DNA of 64,000 bases from Fragum whitleyi (GCA_948146395.1 OX411549.1:34246693-34310692); one strand, 5' to 3'; counted from the first letter of the stretch, positions 46,380-58,160 are shown. Numbers and translations are program-made. The notes: a model not told the origin generated them from the sequence alone.

Positions 46380-46930
46380 CAATATGGTTTGGGCAAAATC
46401 TTACATTTATTTATAACTTATCATCAAGATAAAGGTATTTTTGCCTATTTTGTTATTGAAATGAAATTGAACAAAGAAACAACATTTTCATCTCTTCTTT
46501 TTAACTTCCCAAAAATTCCCAATTTACTAAAGTTGAGGATCTTGCCAAATTGATTTGGCAAGATCCAAAACTTTAGCAAATTGGGAATTTTTTTCCTGAT
46601 TTTTGGGGACCCAAACAAAGAAGGAGAAAAAACTTTATTATAAGTCCCAACATCAATAAGATAGGGAACATATTGTCTTATGACAGTCCTTTTCTCTTGT
46701 CTGTTATTCTGTCTGTACACAAAACTTTACCAAGAAGCTAACATTGCCAATTACTTCACATGTATATCCAAGATTCAAAACTCATATTTGGTATGACGCT
46801 GCATCTTGTAAATACACATATGCTGATTACATGGTCAAGGTCATCTGAAAAGGTCAAGGTCTTCTAACAAGGTCAAAGTTATGACAAAATTGCTATTTGA
46901 TATTGATATTACTATCACAGGGTGTGAGTG
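46380..46930. repeat. Foldback (aattgggaatttttt) and Helentron-like fragment
   Basis: 46500-46600: cccaatttactaaagttgag and its near complement. 46680-46930: gtctgttattctgtctg and ggtcaaggtcatctgaaaag words. Confidence 0.4.
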
Positions 46931-47083
46931 TTACACTTGCATATTTTATAGGTTTTAATATTGTAGAGTCATTCAATTATTAAGATTTAATGGGAACATG
47001 TTCTCATGATGCAATTCTTTACTCATAATATTAAATATAACATCAAGGAACTTTACCTTGACTTATCTTTTATCCACTTTCAG

Positions 47084-47140
47084 AGTCAGTTTAGATTTCC
47101 AAATGAAAGTCAAATCAAGTTAACAGATACTGCTCAAAGG
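47084..47140 (+). CDS. NBEA/LRBA: NBEA/LRBA exon i: small linker exon (SQFRFPNESQI)
   Basis: 19 codons, phase 0/0; acceptor atccactttcag, donor gtatgt. The product SQFRFPNESQIKLTDTAQR fills the place of vertebrate STFKFKSESDIHLAEHHKQ, between the GPGYK motif and VLYDGKL. It is too short for strong identity on its own, but the splice sites, phase and position between exons h and j make it convincing. Confidence 0.88.
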
Positions 47141-47268
47141 GTATGTAGATTATAAGCTAATAAGCTAAAAAAAATTATGTTATTTTTAACTTAAAAACGG
47201 ATTTTGATTGCAATGTTCTTTTTTTCTTGCGTTTATTGAATAAAATTCTGTATCATAATTATTTATTA

Positions 47269-47509
47269 TGAGACTATGCGTGACATATCCAACAATCTAA
47301 CATGAGGCTAATGTGCAGATATTACGCTGACTGGACAGTCGTACAGTGCATCGATAATATGAACAGATTGACTAAGGAAACTGATGGTCAGATACCATGC
47401 ACATGGCACCAAAAAATGACTCCGGACAAACTGTACCAAAGCACAGGCTGGTCAGTGTCTTTGTTTTGCGCAATCGTGAAAGATGTTGGAAATGTCACAC
47501 ACTGCCTTA
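47269..47509. mobile_element. MITE, TGAGCCTGTG family, decayed
   Basis: gactatgcgtgacatatccaa at the left; gttggaaatgtcacacactgc at the right; lies between exons i and j. Confidence 0.6.
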
Positions 47510-47701
47510 TATTTGTTTTTACCCTTGTCATGCTGAATAAAATCATTGGTAAAATTACATTAAAACCAAAGTGCTATAAGTACTGAAAACTGTAGCTGTG
47601 AGTCATTAGGAAACCTTAGTTAACACTATAAAGTTCATTACTTCCAAAACATTGCCAAACTATTAAGGGTCCACTACCTTAAAATGATTTTGTTATTACA
47701 G

Positions 47702-47842
47702 TTACTATATGATGGAAAGTTGACCTCTATCATCGTATTTATGTACAATCCCATAGCCTGTGATGGTCAGTTGTGTTTAGAGTCCTCACCAAAAGGAAAT
47801 ATCAGCCACTTCTTACATTCACCACATGCTATGATGTCTGGG
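47702..47842 (+). CDS. NBEA/LRBA: NBEA/LRBA exon j: LLYDGKLTS...CLESSPKGN...HSPHAMM segment
   Basis: 47 codons, phase 0/0; acceptor ttgttattacag, donor gtgagt. The product opens [20 protein letters not shown] and contains [11 protein letters not shown] and HSPHAMMSG. It matches the vertebrate [44 protein letters not shown]. The last 60 bases of the upstream intron resemble one arm of the palindromic repeat at 58040-58160, so the acceptor region may be repeat-derived. Confidence 0.95.
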
Positions 47843-48094
47843 GTGAGTAACTGATTTTCTCATTTCTCATCTGTATTCTAGGATGATTTGGTCGTCAATG
47901 GAAAATAGCTTTCTCTGCTTGTATCGAGAACAGGAATCTGCAGGAATCTAAAAAATTAATTTGTTATAATATTGCATTTTGTGTAATATGTCTAAATATT
48001 AGGGATGGGAACGAATATCCGATTATTTGAATATGGCAATTTCTCACAGGTAGTAGTGACACTAGACCTTACAAGCTTATATTATTTCATCAAT

Positions 48095-48631
48095 TGAGCC
48101 TGTGCATGACATTTCTAACAATTCATCATGTGTGTGATGGTTAGACATTGCACAGCCTAGACAACCACACAATGCGATAAGAATATTCATTTACCGCCAG
48201 AAGAGGTGTTTAGATTCTATCTACCTATAAAGCGCACAGCAAAGTCTCTGGTCAGACTGTGCAGCTGCACAAGCTGACCAGAGCCGCTGTCATAGCGCAG
48301 TTGGTAGCTTGTCCAACAGTCAATATAGAGGTCCAGGGTTTGATCCCAGAAGGCGGCACTCATTCTTTCCGACTATTTGTCTCTCACCAATGGGTCGATA
48401 ATTATAGACCTATGTGAGATAGCAGCTGGAGGCAGCTGGAGGCTAGTAAAGGATGTGGTGGTTGTACTGGTAAGAGAAATACCAGGAAACCATTGTTAGG
48501 TACTCCAGCCGCGATATAACTGAAAAAATGTTGAAAGCTGTGTAAAACTCAATTCAATCAATCAACAGGCTGACTAGAGAGCTTTGCTTTGCACACATGT
48601 GAATTCGTTAGAAATGTTATGCTCTGGCTCA
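48095..48631. mobile_element. MITE, TGAGCCTGTG family, carrying a SINE
   Basis: tgagcctgtgcatgacatttc left and gaaatgttatgctctggctca right. The host arms resume on both sides of the SINE at 48284-48564. Confidence 0.75.
48284..48564 (+). mobile_element. Full-length tRNA-headed SINE, 281 bp
   Basis: Head with tagcgcagttggtagctt (A box) and agggtttgatccc (B box), then body and attcaatcaatca tail. A 15-base target duplication with two mismatches (acaagctgaccagag / acaggctgactagag). The core of the body has a short internal duplication (agctggaggc twice). Confidence 0.88.
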
Positions 48632-48961
48632 ATTATCGTGGTATATTTTTGCTTATTGAAGAAGGGTAATTTTTCACCTGATCTTGGAAATAAATGAAAC
48701 ATATCAACTTCAGCTTGAATGTTTTAAGAGACAACAGCTTTTATTTATTCTTCTCTATTGTTTATGTAAGTTTTTTTTATTGCCATGCTTGTCGTCATGG
48801 TGCAAAAATGTTCTTTTCTGTGATATCTTAAGGTATTACTTAAGACATTCACTAAAAACTTGGCATACATTATCTAAATAGCACCATATACTATCAACCA
48901 CTTTCCATTTACCAACTTGGAAGCACCTTCATTGGTGCTTTTGTACATTAATGCTTTATGT

Positions 48962-49158
48962 TATTTTCTACCTATTTGTCCATCACCAATGGGTTGATTA
49001 TCGTAGACCTATGTGAGATAGCAGCTGGAGGCTAGGAAAGGGTGTAATGGTAGTACTGGTTAGAGAAAAAACCAGGAATCCATTGTAAGGTGCTTCAGTC
49101 TCTGCAATATAACTGAAAGATTGTTGAAAGCAGCGTAAAATCCATTCAAACAAACAAG
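48962..49158 (+). mobile_element. SINE ending about 18 bases before exon k
   Basis: Headless copy from ctatttgtccatcaccaatg to gcgtaaaatccattcaaac; the exon k acceptor follows at 49175. Confidence 0.82.
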
Positions 49159-49175
49159 TTATTTTCTATATACAG

Positions 49176-49238
49176 GATGTGAAAGCAGTAATTACACATT
49201 CAGTACACAGTACATTACATTCTCTTGGAGGCGTACAG
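49176..49238 (+). CDS. NBEA/LRBA: NBEA/LRBA exon k: DVKAVITHSVHSTLHSLGGVQ
   Basis: 21 codons, phase 0/0; acceptor tatatacag, donor gtttgt (non-consensus at +3). The product DVKAVITHSVHSTLHSLGGV plus Q matches vertebrate DVKAIVTHSIHSAIHSIGGIQ. A SINE ends about 18 bases before the exon, so its branch-point region overlaps SINE sequence. Confidence 0.94.
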
Positions 49239-49278
49239 GTTTGTAGCATTTGATTTATTATTAGGCAACAGAATTAAA

Positions 49279-49495
49279 CCCTTGTCATGCTGATCCTGGA
49301 ATATTCCTGCTTTGGCAGGAGGTGTAGTCAAAGATCAGCCTGCACACATGTGCAGTCTGATCTCTGTCAATACCACCTGATTTTCCTTCATAAATCAGAT
49401 AAGTTTGAAAAATTATATTTTCACAATAAAAACTGACTCACAATCAGGGAAACCAGTTATTTCAGCACTTTGATTTTTATTCAGCATGACAAGGG
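49279..49495. mobile_element. piggyBac-like MITE, 217 bp, 40 bases after exon k
   Basis: cccttgtcatgctgatcc and ttcagcatgacaaggg ends, TTAA(A) left and TTAA right. Core gatcagcctgcacacatgtg / cagtctgatc. Confidence 0.8.
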
Positions 49496-50955
49496 TTAAG
49501 ATCTGTTCAAATTCATACAATCTCCAATTTAAGTTGATGAAACCTTAAAGATCTTTTGGGAAGAAAATAATGTAAACATTGCAGAAATTTCTTCTAACAA
49601 AAAAAGGTGATTGTGTTTGAATGGATTTATCCATTATCAGACAAATGAATTTGATGCTACTGAATCAAATCATAAGAATTGGTAGACAGCATTTCAAAGT
49701 GTGTTGAAAATACAGTTTAACTTCAGTAGCTCGAACACCTTGGGGACTTGATAGTTTGTTTGAGAGATCGGATGTTCGACCGATCCAAAAAACTATAATG
49801 GTACCAGAAGATGGGGACGCGCCACACCTGGTAATACATCATATCCGAATATACGTATATTTAATTGGTTCTTCAATTTCACCTTTTAATTCACTGGTTT
49901 TTAGGTCTCTAATGATTGATTCACGGGATTTGTGTTTGAAATTAAATAAAGAAAAAAAATGATAAAATAACTTTCAACTAAAGAGACTTATTGTTGCATT
50001 CCCTTTGTTTACAAAAAAGGCTGCTGTATTATTATTCCTGTTACATACGCGGCCTCAATTGCAACTGAAAAATTAATTTAAGTCAATTTTTAAACAACGT
50101 TGAAATGTTGAACATTAAACATTTGTTGAGTATATAGATTTACGTCAGTCTTTGAGAAAATGTAGATCCATCTAAATTTTACACCGCAATTTTAACACGA
50201 GTCACTCGTTCGGATCCTGCTTGTCATACTTCCAAGCAGACATTACGTATCTGTATGTTTTTTGACATTGCTAAGTTAACTAGTCGCTGAAATATCAAAA
50301 AGAGACAATTTATAGTAATGAATGTAAACAGCAGATGGCCAAACAACAACTTAATTCTATAAACTAAAACAGTGTATTTTTCACGGAATGGGTTATTATG
50401 ATGCACAATGCGTAATTGACAATGAGGTGTCAAAAAAGGATTACGAGTTGAAAAGTGTGAAAATCACCGAAATATGACATCTTGATATTAGCGATAGACC
50501 CTTTGTTCGAATTTTTCCAGGTATAAAATAAAGCATTTTTAACTTCCGGACTGAAGAATGTGTTCGAGAGTTCGACCTTCTGGTGTACGAGTTTTCCCAG
50601 GTCAAACACTATGAATTATGAGCGAAATCTAACGGGACTGAGGTCCTTATTCGAAATTTCCTTAGTGTTCGAGATTACCCCTGTTCGAGAGACCAAAACT
50701 TGACTGTATAAACAGAAAAAATATGTAATTGATTGAAAAATATCAATTTCAATTTCCTTGCATAGACTAAGGCACTTCAGTCCTTCATCATGTTCTACAG
50801 ATAATTCACTAATGTTTTAAATTTGTTGAAATTTTATGTTCATTTCAGATTATAAGATCTATTCTAAAGAAAAGGGTTTTGAATTACAATTTGGAAGAAA
50901 AACAAATCAATGATTTTATTTCATTTATCCTTTGCCAACAAGTCACAAGTCATTA

Positions 50956-51540
50956 TATATATTATATGTGCTTAGTGTTTCTTATGAAAAAAAAAAAATC
51001 TAACGAGGTTGGGGGATTTGATAATTGTAGAGGCTCTGCAGAGACAATTATCAAATCTCACAACCGAGTTACATATTTTTTCATACAATACACTTAGTAT
51101 GTATTATTTTTATCTTTTAATCTCTATTTGCCTTGTTTTTCGTCAATGTTTCCAACAGAAATGCATCATATGGGATGTTTTCACAAGGATATTTGTATAG
51201 TTATAAGATAAATGTATAATACATACTGAGTGTTTTTAATGAAAAAAAATATCCAATGAGGTTTGGGGAATTGATAAGTGTCAAGGCCTCTACCGAGGCA
51301 ATTATCAATGCCCACAACTGAGTTAGATATTTTTTATTATTCATACAATACACTAAGTGCATATATTTATCTTATAATGTCTATTTGCCTAGTTTTCGTC
51401 CATGTTTCTGACAGAAATGCAAGTTTCCCAAAAATAACCGCATTATGTCATTGTTCTAAAATATCAATGTGACACATGAAAAATATATAGAATGTCAGCA
51501 CATGGATATTTGTATAGTAATAAGATAAAAGCTATTTCAA
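50956..51540. repeat. Two tandem copies of a ~260-bp palindromic repeat
   Basis: Copy 1 holds gatttgataattgt / acaattatcaaatc around ctctgcagag; copy 2 holds gaattgataa / ttatcaat around gcctctaccgaggc. Both continue acaatacac(t)tagt and ttgccttgtttttcgtc. Ends immediately before exon l. Confidence 0.7.
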
Positions 51541-51561
51541 AATTCAATTTATCTTTTCCAG

Positions 51562-51644
51562 ATATTATTTCCACTGTTTGGACAACTAGACCTTCCTGTA
51601 AACAAAGGAGAAGACACTAAGTCAACTGTAGACACAACAGTCTG
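51562..51644 (+). CDS. NBEA/LRBA: NBEA/LRBA exon l: ILFPLFGQLDLP segment with a divergent linker
   Basis: 27 codons plus two bases, entering in phase 0 and leaving in phase 2; acceptor atcttttccag, donor gtatgt. The product opens ILFPLFGQLD, matching vertebrate VLFPLFAQLD. The following LPVNKGEDTKSTVDTTV corresponds to the variable stretch before VCATLLAF in NBEA (DICSTLL-like in LRBA). A mariner-like element begins only 38 bases downstream of the donor. Confidence 0.93.
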
Positions 51645-51682
51645 GTATGTATGGGTGGTCAGTTTTAGAAACAAGATGAATA

Positions 51683-52687
51683 TGAGGGATGTTCAATATT
51701 TATCCAGATTAGGCCAATTAATCATCACTGATTTATCTCTATGTGAAAAAAAGTATACTTATATCAAGGGACACTTTATATGATCAAACTTGCCAAAGCC
51801 TGAAGCAGTTGAACGATGTTTATTCATTTCACACGCAAACAAAAGTACATGGGTATTAGGTGGCGGCGCACAGTACATGACGCTAGCAACGTTGTCGAGA
51901 ATTGTTCTGTAATTTAGCTTGTCACGACTTGTTTTTCACGGAAGAAGGATGAATTCAGTGTTACTGTAATTAAGCTGTGCTTTTATGGTTTGTATAAAGG
52001 TAAAATCGAATGGTTCAACATCGAAGTTCTCAGAAAGGTATCCCTTAGTTAATCGCCTATATCTTCCAGAGACTCGGCAATTGACGTCCCTACAGTTGCT
52101 TTGACAAGTTTTTCTCTGTCCGTTCTTCCATTTATCTCACAGGAAACGGAAGCGTCTTCACCAATGGAAATAAAGCATTTTGAAGAATGAACCATTCCCT
52201 ATCAGCGTGTCAAGTATTTGGCTTATGTCTTTCGTTATTTTGGTGGATAACAAATAGAATAATTAAAGAAAAAAATTCCGAGCATTCAGTTGACGTCGTC
52301 TAAAAGGTTCCGAAACACTTACCCCGCCACATTTTAAACGAACCTTATCGAAAAACCCTACGGTCAAATTACTTCAAATTAAGACAAGGCATTTGTAATA
52401 CTTATTCCAGCAACGCATTTAATTTTCAATTGTTTCAACAGTTGGAAAAGAAAGAATATTTACAATCGAAGACCAAATATATGAATTATTTTATCTGCTG
52501 CGCCGGGTACTCGTTTCCATGACAGTTTATATGGAAGATGCATGCGCCCTATGTTCGATAACCATATCAATTAAACATAACCATATGCAAATTGAATTCC
52601 AACAGCGAATGATACCAAACTTATTTTGATTGCTTCAAAAATAAAATTTTGCGAGGCAAAATCCGGTTAATTTTTGAACAACCCTTG
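51683..52687. mobile_element. mariner-like element remnant, ~1.0 kb, TA flanks
   Basis: TA then tgagggatgttcaatattta. The opposite end, read inverted, gives caagggttgttcaaaaatta then TA. Length and ends fit a Tc1/mariner element, but no transposase frame or catalytic motif could be read. It begins 38 bases after exon l. Confidence 0.5.
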
Positions 52688-53637
52688 TATGTGTGTGAAA
52701 TTTTGCAATCTGCTAGGATTAGGGTCAGCTCAGCATTCACATTTGCACCGTGTGTCTAAGGGTTTACGCTAACTGTCTCAAAAGTTCTTTTTTTTTTCAG
52801 CAATAAAAAATGTGTTCTCAGGGTGAAACAGTTGTAACAGCCTATAAACATGTCAGTCAAAGCACTTGCATCCAAGAGTTTCATTATGCTATCTGCAGCT
52901 AGGTACTGTCTCAAATGTTTGTTATTTTATCAGCAATTCCTCTTGCTCAGGGTGAATCAGTTGTAAATGCCTATAAACATAAAAGTCAAAGCAATTGCAC
53001 TCAATGTGAAATTGTAGGAATTTTCACACACAGGTTCATACAGTGATTGAGTTTTCTCTTCTTCCATTCCATTGTTTGTTCATGATGAAGTCATGAACAG
53101 AGCTGCAGATCGAGGGGGTATTTTGAATTTCAAATTTAAATATTTCATTAGTCCTTGCTCAAACCCTATCTTGTGTGTACTAACTATATAAGTTACAGTG
53201 ATATTTTGCTTCTCACATTCATTGTGTCTTTAAATGTCAAGGTCATCTTTTTAATTTGACTTTCTGTTTAAAAGGTAGATAAATGCAAATTGATGGCATA
53301 GGAGATAAAGTACAGTGATGCTCTTTTGTAAAAGCTCAAACAGTCTAAGAGTGCTTGCAAAATAAGAACACTATTGTCACTAGTTGAAGTGTTTTTCTGC
53401 AATTGTTCACTGCTCATGGGTTTCATTTTGTTTGAAAATTACATTTTTGGTGAAATAGTTAAGTATTCTTGTTTTTTAAGATTTAAGAGATATGTGATCA
53501 TTTGAATGTTCTGTACGGCTATTACCTTATAGTTTAATGATAACTATTTGACTTGATCATTAATTCTACATCTATATTCTATATGAGCAAAGTGAGCTTT
53601 ATAGTTTGAAGAATATCAAGAGGATTGAAATAAGGTA

Positions 53638-53850
53638 TGAGCCTGTTCATGAGTTTTCTAACAATTTGAGAAGTAGACAGCCACATACTGTATATATTGA
53701 GGTACCTGATGGTCTACAGATACTTTGAGACCTTATCTTTCTACTAAAGGCATAGTTAAGACTCTGGTCAGACTGTGTAGATGCACAGGCTGGTCAGAGT
53801 CTTTGCTTTGCGCACTTTTGAAATTGTTGGAAATCTCACTCACAGGCTCA
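53638..53850. mobile_element. MITE, TGAGCCTGTG family, 213 bp
   Basis: tgagcctgttcatgagttttc left, gaaatctcactcacaggctca right; actctggtcagactgtgtag / aggctggtcagagtc core. Confidence 0.75.
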
Positions 53851-55473
53851 TGTAAGAGGTCAAGTCCAAAAGAAGATAGATACATGAAATCTTTTTTCAG
53901 CAAAGATATGATTGCAATTTCTGTGCATAAGCAATATTCAAACAAATTAAGGTTTAACAGCTCAGACGCCTGTTACAAGCCTATAGTTAAAGTAATTTAT
54001 ATACTTTGTATACTTTATATACTTTGAGTCTTATAGCAAAGAAGTAGAAAAAAATTCAACTTGGATAATTTTCATTCAGAACCAATCCTCTTTTTACAGT
54101 AACAATGAAGATTTTCAGGATATAATGTTGTAAGTTTATCAATCACAGAACATTTCTCCATGTTGCTTACTGCACACATTTCTTGCTTGCTATTTCCTCC
54201 CATATACAAGAATCATAACAAAAAAGTCATTGATAACCCCATCCAGAACCCTTGGTAATTCTACAGAATAGACCTTGAGAATAATATGGACACAGTCATG
54301 AAATCATGTCAATTTTCGTTTGGGTTTACACAATGTCACAAGCATCAAGATCATGTTGAAAAAAACAAAAAAACAATGAAAGGCTTAACCTGGGCTTGTT
54401 TTAATTTGGTAATAAAACACAGTATTTTACTGTGTTTTCTCATCAAAGTAAAAAATGCCCAAAATATCTCCATAGATTAACGGAAAAAAATTTACCTCCA
54501 GAAGCTGAGTTACCTAAAAAATTGACACAAAGAGGGGTTTATTCCCGTTTATGGAAAAGTCTAAGCAATGTTTTGAATGTGATTACCCATGTAAACCATC
54601 AAAATTAACTGCCTTGATTTCATAATTCATGATACATGTAGTAAAAAAAGGTAAACAAACCTAAACTGGTAAAAACTCCCAACACAAATTTGTCTTCAAT
54701 GTCGTCTAAAATCTTGTAGATGCCAGATATTTGGACTGTCAAGATTTGTTTACCAAAAGCTTTATGTACTTGACTTCCTAATAATCTAGTATGGGTAGGT
54801 GGAAAACTATTAGCAGTATGACAAAAAATTCACTTATCTGATGAAACCTTGCATGCAACAAAAAGCCTTTAATGTACTGTAACGGAGTTTATGAAATCAA
54901 ACCTTTGTGACTTTTATTGTGTACGAGAAAATTTAAGACTACAATTTGGAAAATACCTTCAAATATCTTTATGTCGAATGTCCCTATGAAGATTTTTTTT
55001 CTTTAAAATAGAATGGCTCTGAAAAGTTATTTCATAATGACAAAGCTTGGTAGGACTTGTTTGCTTAATGTCCGAGTCATCTCAGGCGGTAGCAAAAGTC
55101 TTTGACCTACAGTATCTGTCCAGAGATGCCTCGTTGCTGTCGTCACGATTTAAAAAAAGAATTTTCAGATAATGCTGTTCTAAAGAATAGGAAAGTTACA
55201 AAAGAGTTTGTTTCATTTCATAAACCATTTATTTACCACAAATTGCAAATCAAATGCATTCTTGTATACTTCAGTATTTCCCCACGAATAACCTAGATAG
55301 GCAGATTGGTAATTGTCTCTTTGTCAAGCTGTCTATATGTTGACGTTTTTTTGTAAGTCCTCTGAAATTCTACTTGAAGAGATTGGACTGTACCTGAAAA
55401 GTTATGGAAAATACGCTTTAAATGCAGTCCGTCCATCTGAAAAGATTCCCTTTATTGCTCAATTTGACGATAC
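53851..55473. other. Intron stretch with little recognisable content
   Basis: Part of the l-m intron; AT-rich. A short palindrome is seen near 54420 (aaaacacagta / tactgtgtttt); nothing else is supported. Confidence 0.55.
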
Positions 55474-55740
55474 ATATGTGACCTGTCATGCGAAAAGGGA
55501 CCATCTGGGAACTCAGAAAAATAAATATTGGAAAAGAGGTTTGGTCCAGCAAAGGTCAACCAGAGGTCTCAATTCAAAAATTCTTTCATGGGAAGGTAGA
55601 TTGATCATTCTAGATTCAGAAAAAATGCAAAGTGCAAAAAGTTTCGACCCTAGTCAGTCTGCGCAATCCGCGCAGTCAGACTAGGGTAGACTCTTTGCAT
55701 ACTACCAAGATGGTCCAGTTTGGCATGATGGGTCACATAT
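55474..55740. mobile_element. MITE with ATATGTGACC ends and a long central palindrome, 267 bp
   Basis: Ends atatgtgacctgtcatgc and gcatgatgggtcacatat. Near the centre, accctagtcagtctgcgc / gcgcagtcagactagggt form a near-perfect hairpin inside tgcaaag / ctttgca arms. A half copy lies at 14246. Confidence 0.82.
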
Positions 55741-55845
55741 CTAAAACAAAGTACTTATACATTGTAGGTAAGTTGGATCACTTTAATTAAAACTTTTGCA
55801 TTTGATTGTTTTGCTTATTTCAATTCTTTGTTGTAATTTGAATTT

Positions 55846-56360
55846 TTATGCCCTCATGCCCACAAAATTGGGGTATTATTGTCTTACTTTTGTCCATCTC
55901 ATAGGCGTAACTAGGACTTTGAAATTTATATGCACTTTAAGTTTTAGTAGGCGTCCATCATAGAATATATAGGATCAAGGCGATATTTTGACTGTGACAA
56001 AAGAGCATGTCCGCCGTCCGTTCCCCTTTTCTATGATTTGAGCGGTGATGAATAATCAAAACATCGCAACTACAGCCTGAATAAGCTGTAGTTTTGATGT
56101 TATGATCATTCATCAACGACATATTTAGAAAGAAGATTTATTTGTATTATGCAATTGCGTAATGTGCGTAATGGGAGCTACACCCTTGCATCTGTCTGTT
56201 TGTTTGTCCATCCATGCTTCTGTCTGTCAGTCCAAAATTTAGGCTTTGAAATTCAGTGGACAGGTTCGAAATTGGGTCAAATTGGGTGAAAAAACTAGAT
56301 CACAGGGACAGATCTTGAAAAATAGCTTTGTGAGCACTTTAGAGGCCACACTTTTGCTCA
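55846..56360 (+). repeat. Helentron-like fragment with a foldback insert
   Basis: Head atgccctcatgcccac ... ttggggtat after a T run. 56047-56110 is a palindrome (aaaacatcgcaactacagc / gctgtagttttgatgtt). gtttgtccatccatg words follow. Confidence 0.45.
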
Positions 56361-56629
56361 AATGTCTATAAATGTAATCAGAATGGTTGTCTTTATAAAA
56401 TCTTGGTCAAACCAGTCATGGATTATGTCATTTTGCGATCTTTGTTTACTTTGCCTGAGATGAGGGTTTAAAGGCCATTTGCCCCCTTTTAGTTTTTGTA
56501 TCATTACTGAAGCTGTTTGTGTCAAAATATATAGGTATTTCTTTAGTCTTGCTGATGGCTCTCTCCTTGTCACAGTCCCAATCCTGCAAACTTTAGCAAT
56601 TTCTATAATTCCTTATATGAACATTGAAA

Positions 56630-56690
56630 GGGGTCAGTACAACACTATTGTATGTGAGCACTTACAATAATGTTGCGTTGACCCCTTGAA
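56630..56690. repeat. Palindrome (ggggtcagtacaacactattg / caataatgttgcgttgacccc)
   Basis: Same family as 36611-36694; about 26-base arms. Confidence 0.75.
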
Positions 56691-56758
56691 TTTTAACCTT
56701 TCCTATTCCATCCTGGGATTTTATGAGATAGGTTCAGAAATTATGTAGACTTTTGTTG

Positions 56759-57042
56759 CCATAGTAGTGCAGTTGGTAGAGTGTTGAAATGTCAATCTCA
56801 AGGTCCTGGGTTACATACCAGATGGTAATGCTAATCCTTTCTTACTATTTGTCTCTAACCAATGGCCCGATGATTGTAGGTCTACCTATGTGAGATAGCA
56901 GGTGCAGGATAGGAAAGGTAGAATGGTAGTACTGTTTCATAAATGAGAAATACCATGAATCAATCGTTAGGTGCTCCAGCAGCCATCATATTACTGAAAG
57001 ATCGCCAAAAGCGATGTAAAACCCTATTCAAACAAAATTTAA
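56759..57042 (+). mobile_element. Full-length tRNA-headed SINE, 284 bp
   Basis: Head tagtgcagttggtagagtg and decayed B box ctgggttacatacc. Body with actatttgtctctaaccaat. Target duplication agacttttgttg / agacttctgttg (56747-56758, 57043-57054). Confidence 0.85.
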
Positions 57043-57519
57043 AGACTTCTGTTGTAAATAAGCTTTTTTGTCAAGATAAAGCAACAAAAATAATTCTTGA
57101 AAACTAGGAAACTATATTTGAAGTCAAATTCACATGTATGGTTATTCTTTACTGTAGAAGAGAAAAAGCAAAAAAAAAAATAGTCAAACAAACTAGATAA
57201 CATTAATGTATACTATGGAAGGTATATGTTTGTGTTTCAACAATGCAGCTCTGATCTAAATGGGCAATTACTCTCCTTTTATATTTTGTACAAATAAAAA
57301 TAAGTTCAATTTCCTTTATCATTCAAAAGAATTCTATTAATAATTTCCTGAACTTGTGGATTGCAGTTTTATCCTCTAAATTCAATAAGATTTATTGTCC
57401 TAATGACCTACATGTATATGTTTTGTCATTGAAATGGATTCATATAAAATGTTTTGTATTCAAGTCTGCAACATGCAATCAGCATAACCTCTTTGATAAT
57501 CAGGGATTGACACTTAAAC

Positions 57520-57915
57520 ATGCGAGTAGGGAGTCCATCAGACTCTCATCTTAAAAACTCACAGAATCCAAGCTCAAAGAAAGGAATCCAAACTGTTTAA
57601 TGGGGAGAACATTGTGGAAGAAAGAAATTGCTTATTACAACCATTTCTTTTTTCTACAATATTCTCCCCACAAAAAGAGATGTTTCTCTCTATTTACTAC
57701 TAGATGCGAGCAACTTTTGTAGTGTACAGATCTGTGGTTTTGAAAGAGAAGGATGGAAACGAAATCTAACTCAAGTAATAGATAATAATAATAAATAATA
57801 TCAAAATATTCTCATAATATGGTCTTGAAAGGTTTCAAAAGAGTCTGATGAACTCCTTACTTGTAATCTAAAGGAGTCTTACCCGGAAAGTAAGGACTCC
57901 TGGACTCCCCTTAGT
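57520..57915. mobile_element. GAGTCC-rich small DNA element with hairpin core
   Basis: gggagtccatcagactctc at the left, ggactcctggactcccctta at the right, hairpin gtggaagaaagaaattgc / accatttcttttttctaca inside. Confidence 0.55.
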
Positions 57916-58039
57916 TTCAAAGGCTAATAATTGTTGGCACTACAGAAATAGTCATGCTGATGTAATTTCAAGCAAATTCAAAAGAAAAGTTACTTGTTAA
58001 GGTAAGAGACCTCTAATATTACCGCAACATTTCTGAAGT

Positions 58040-58160
58040 AATGAACTTAAACATTGTTAAACTGAGGTTTCCTAATGATTTTCATAAGGAAACCTCGGTC
58101 AACATTGTGAAAAGTCATGAGTTCCGAAACCTTGCGGAACTATTATGTTCAGCTACCTTA
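58040..58160. repeat. Palindromic repeat (gaggtttccta...taggaaacctc type)
   Basis: actgaggtttcctaatgatt and ttcataaggaaacctcggt. A related arm precedes exon j (47597-47690). Confidence 0.65.

Noticed and set aside
48284..48360. Possible tRNA gene
   Set aside because: A and B boxes are present but the sequence continues into a SINE body with target duplications; it is a SINE head. The same applies at 9876-9800 and 56759-56830.
51945..52040. Mariner transposase N-terminus
   Set aside because: A vaguely similar stretch (KKDEFSVTVIKLCFYGLYKG) is followed by stops and no helix-turn-helix or catalytic motif could be followed.
55313..55684. 123-codon open frame
   Set aside because: Its 3' half is the MITE at 55474-55740 and it ends inside that element's hairpin.
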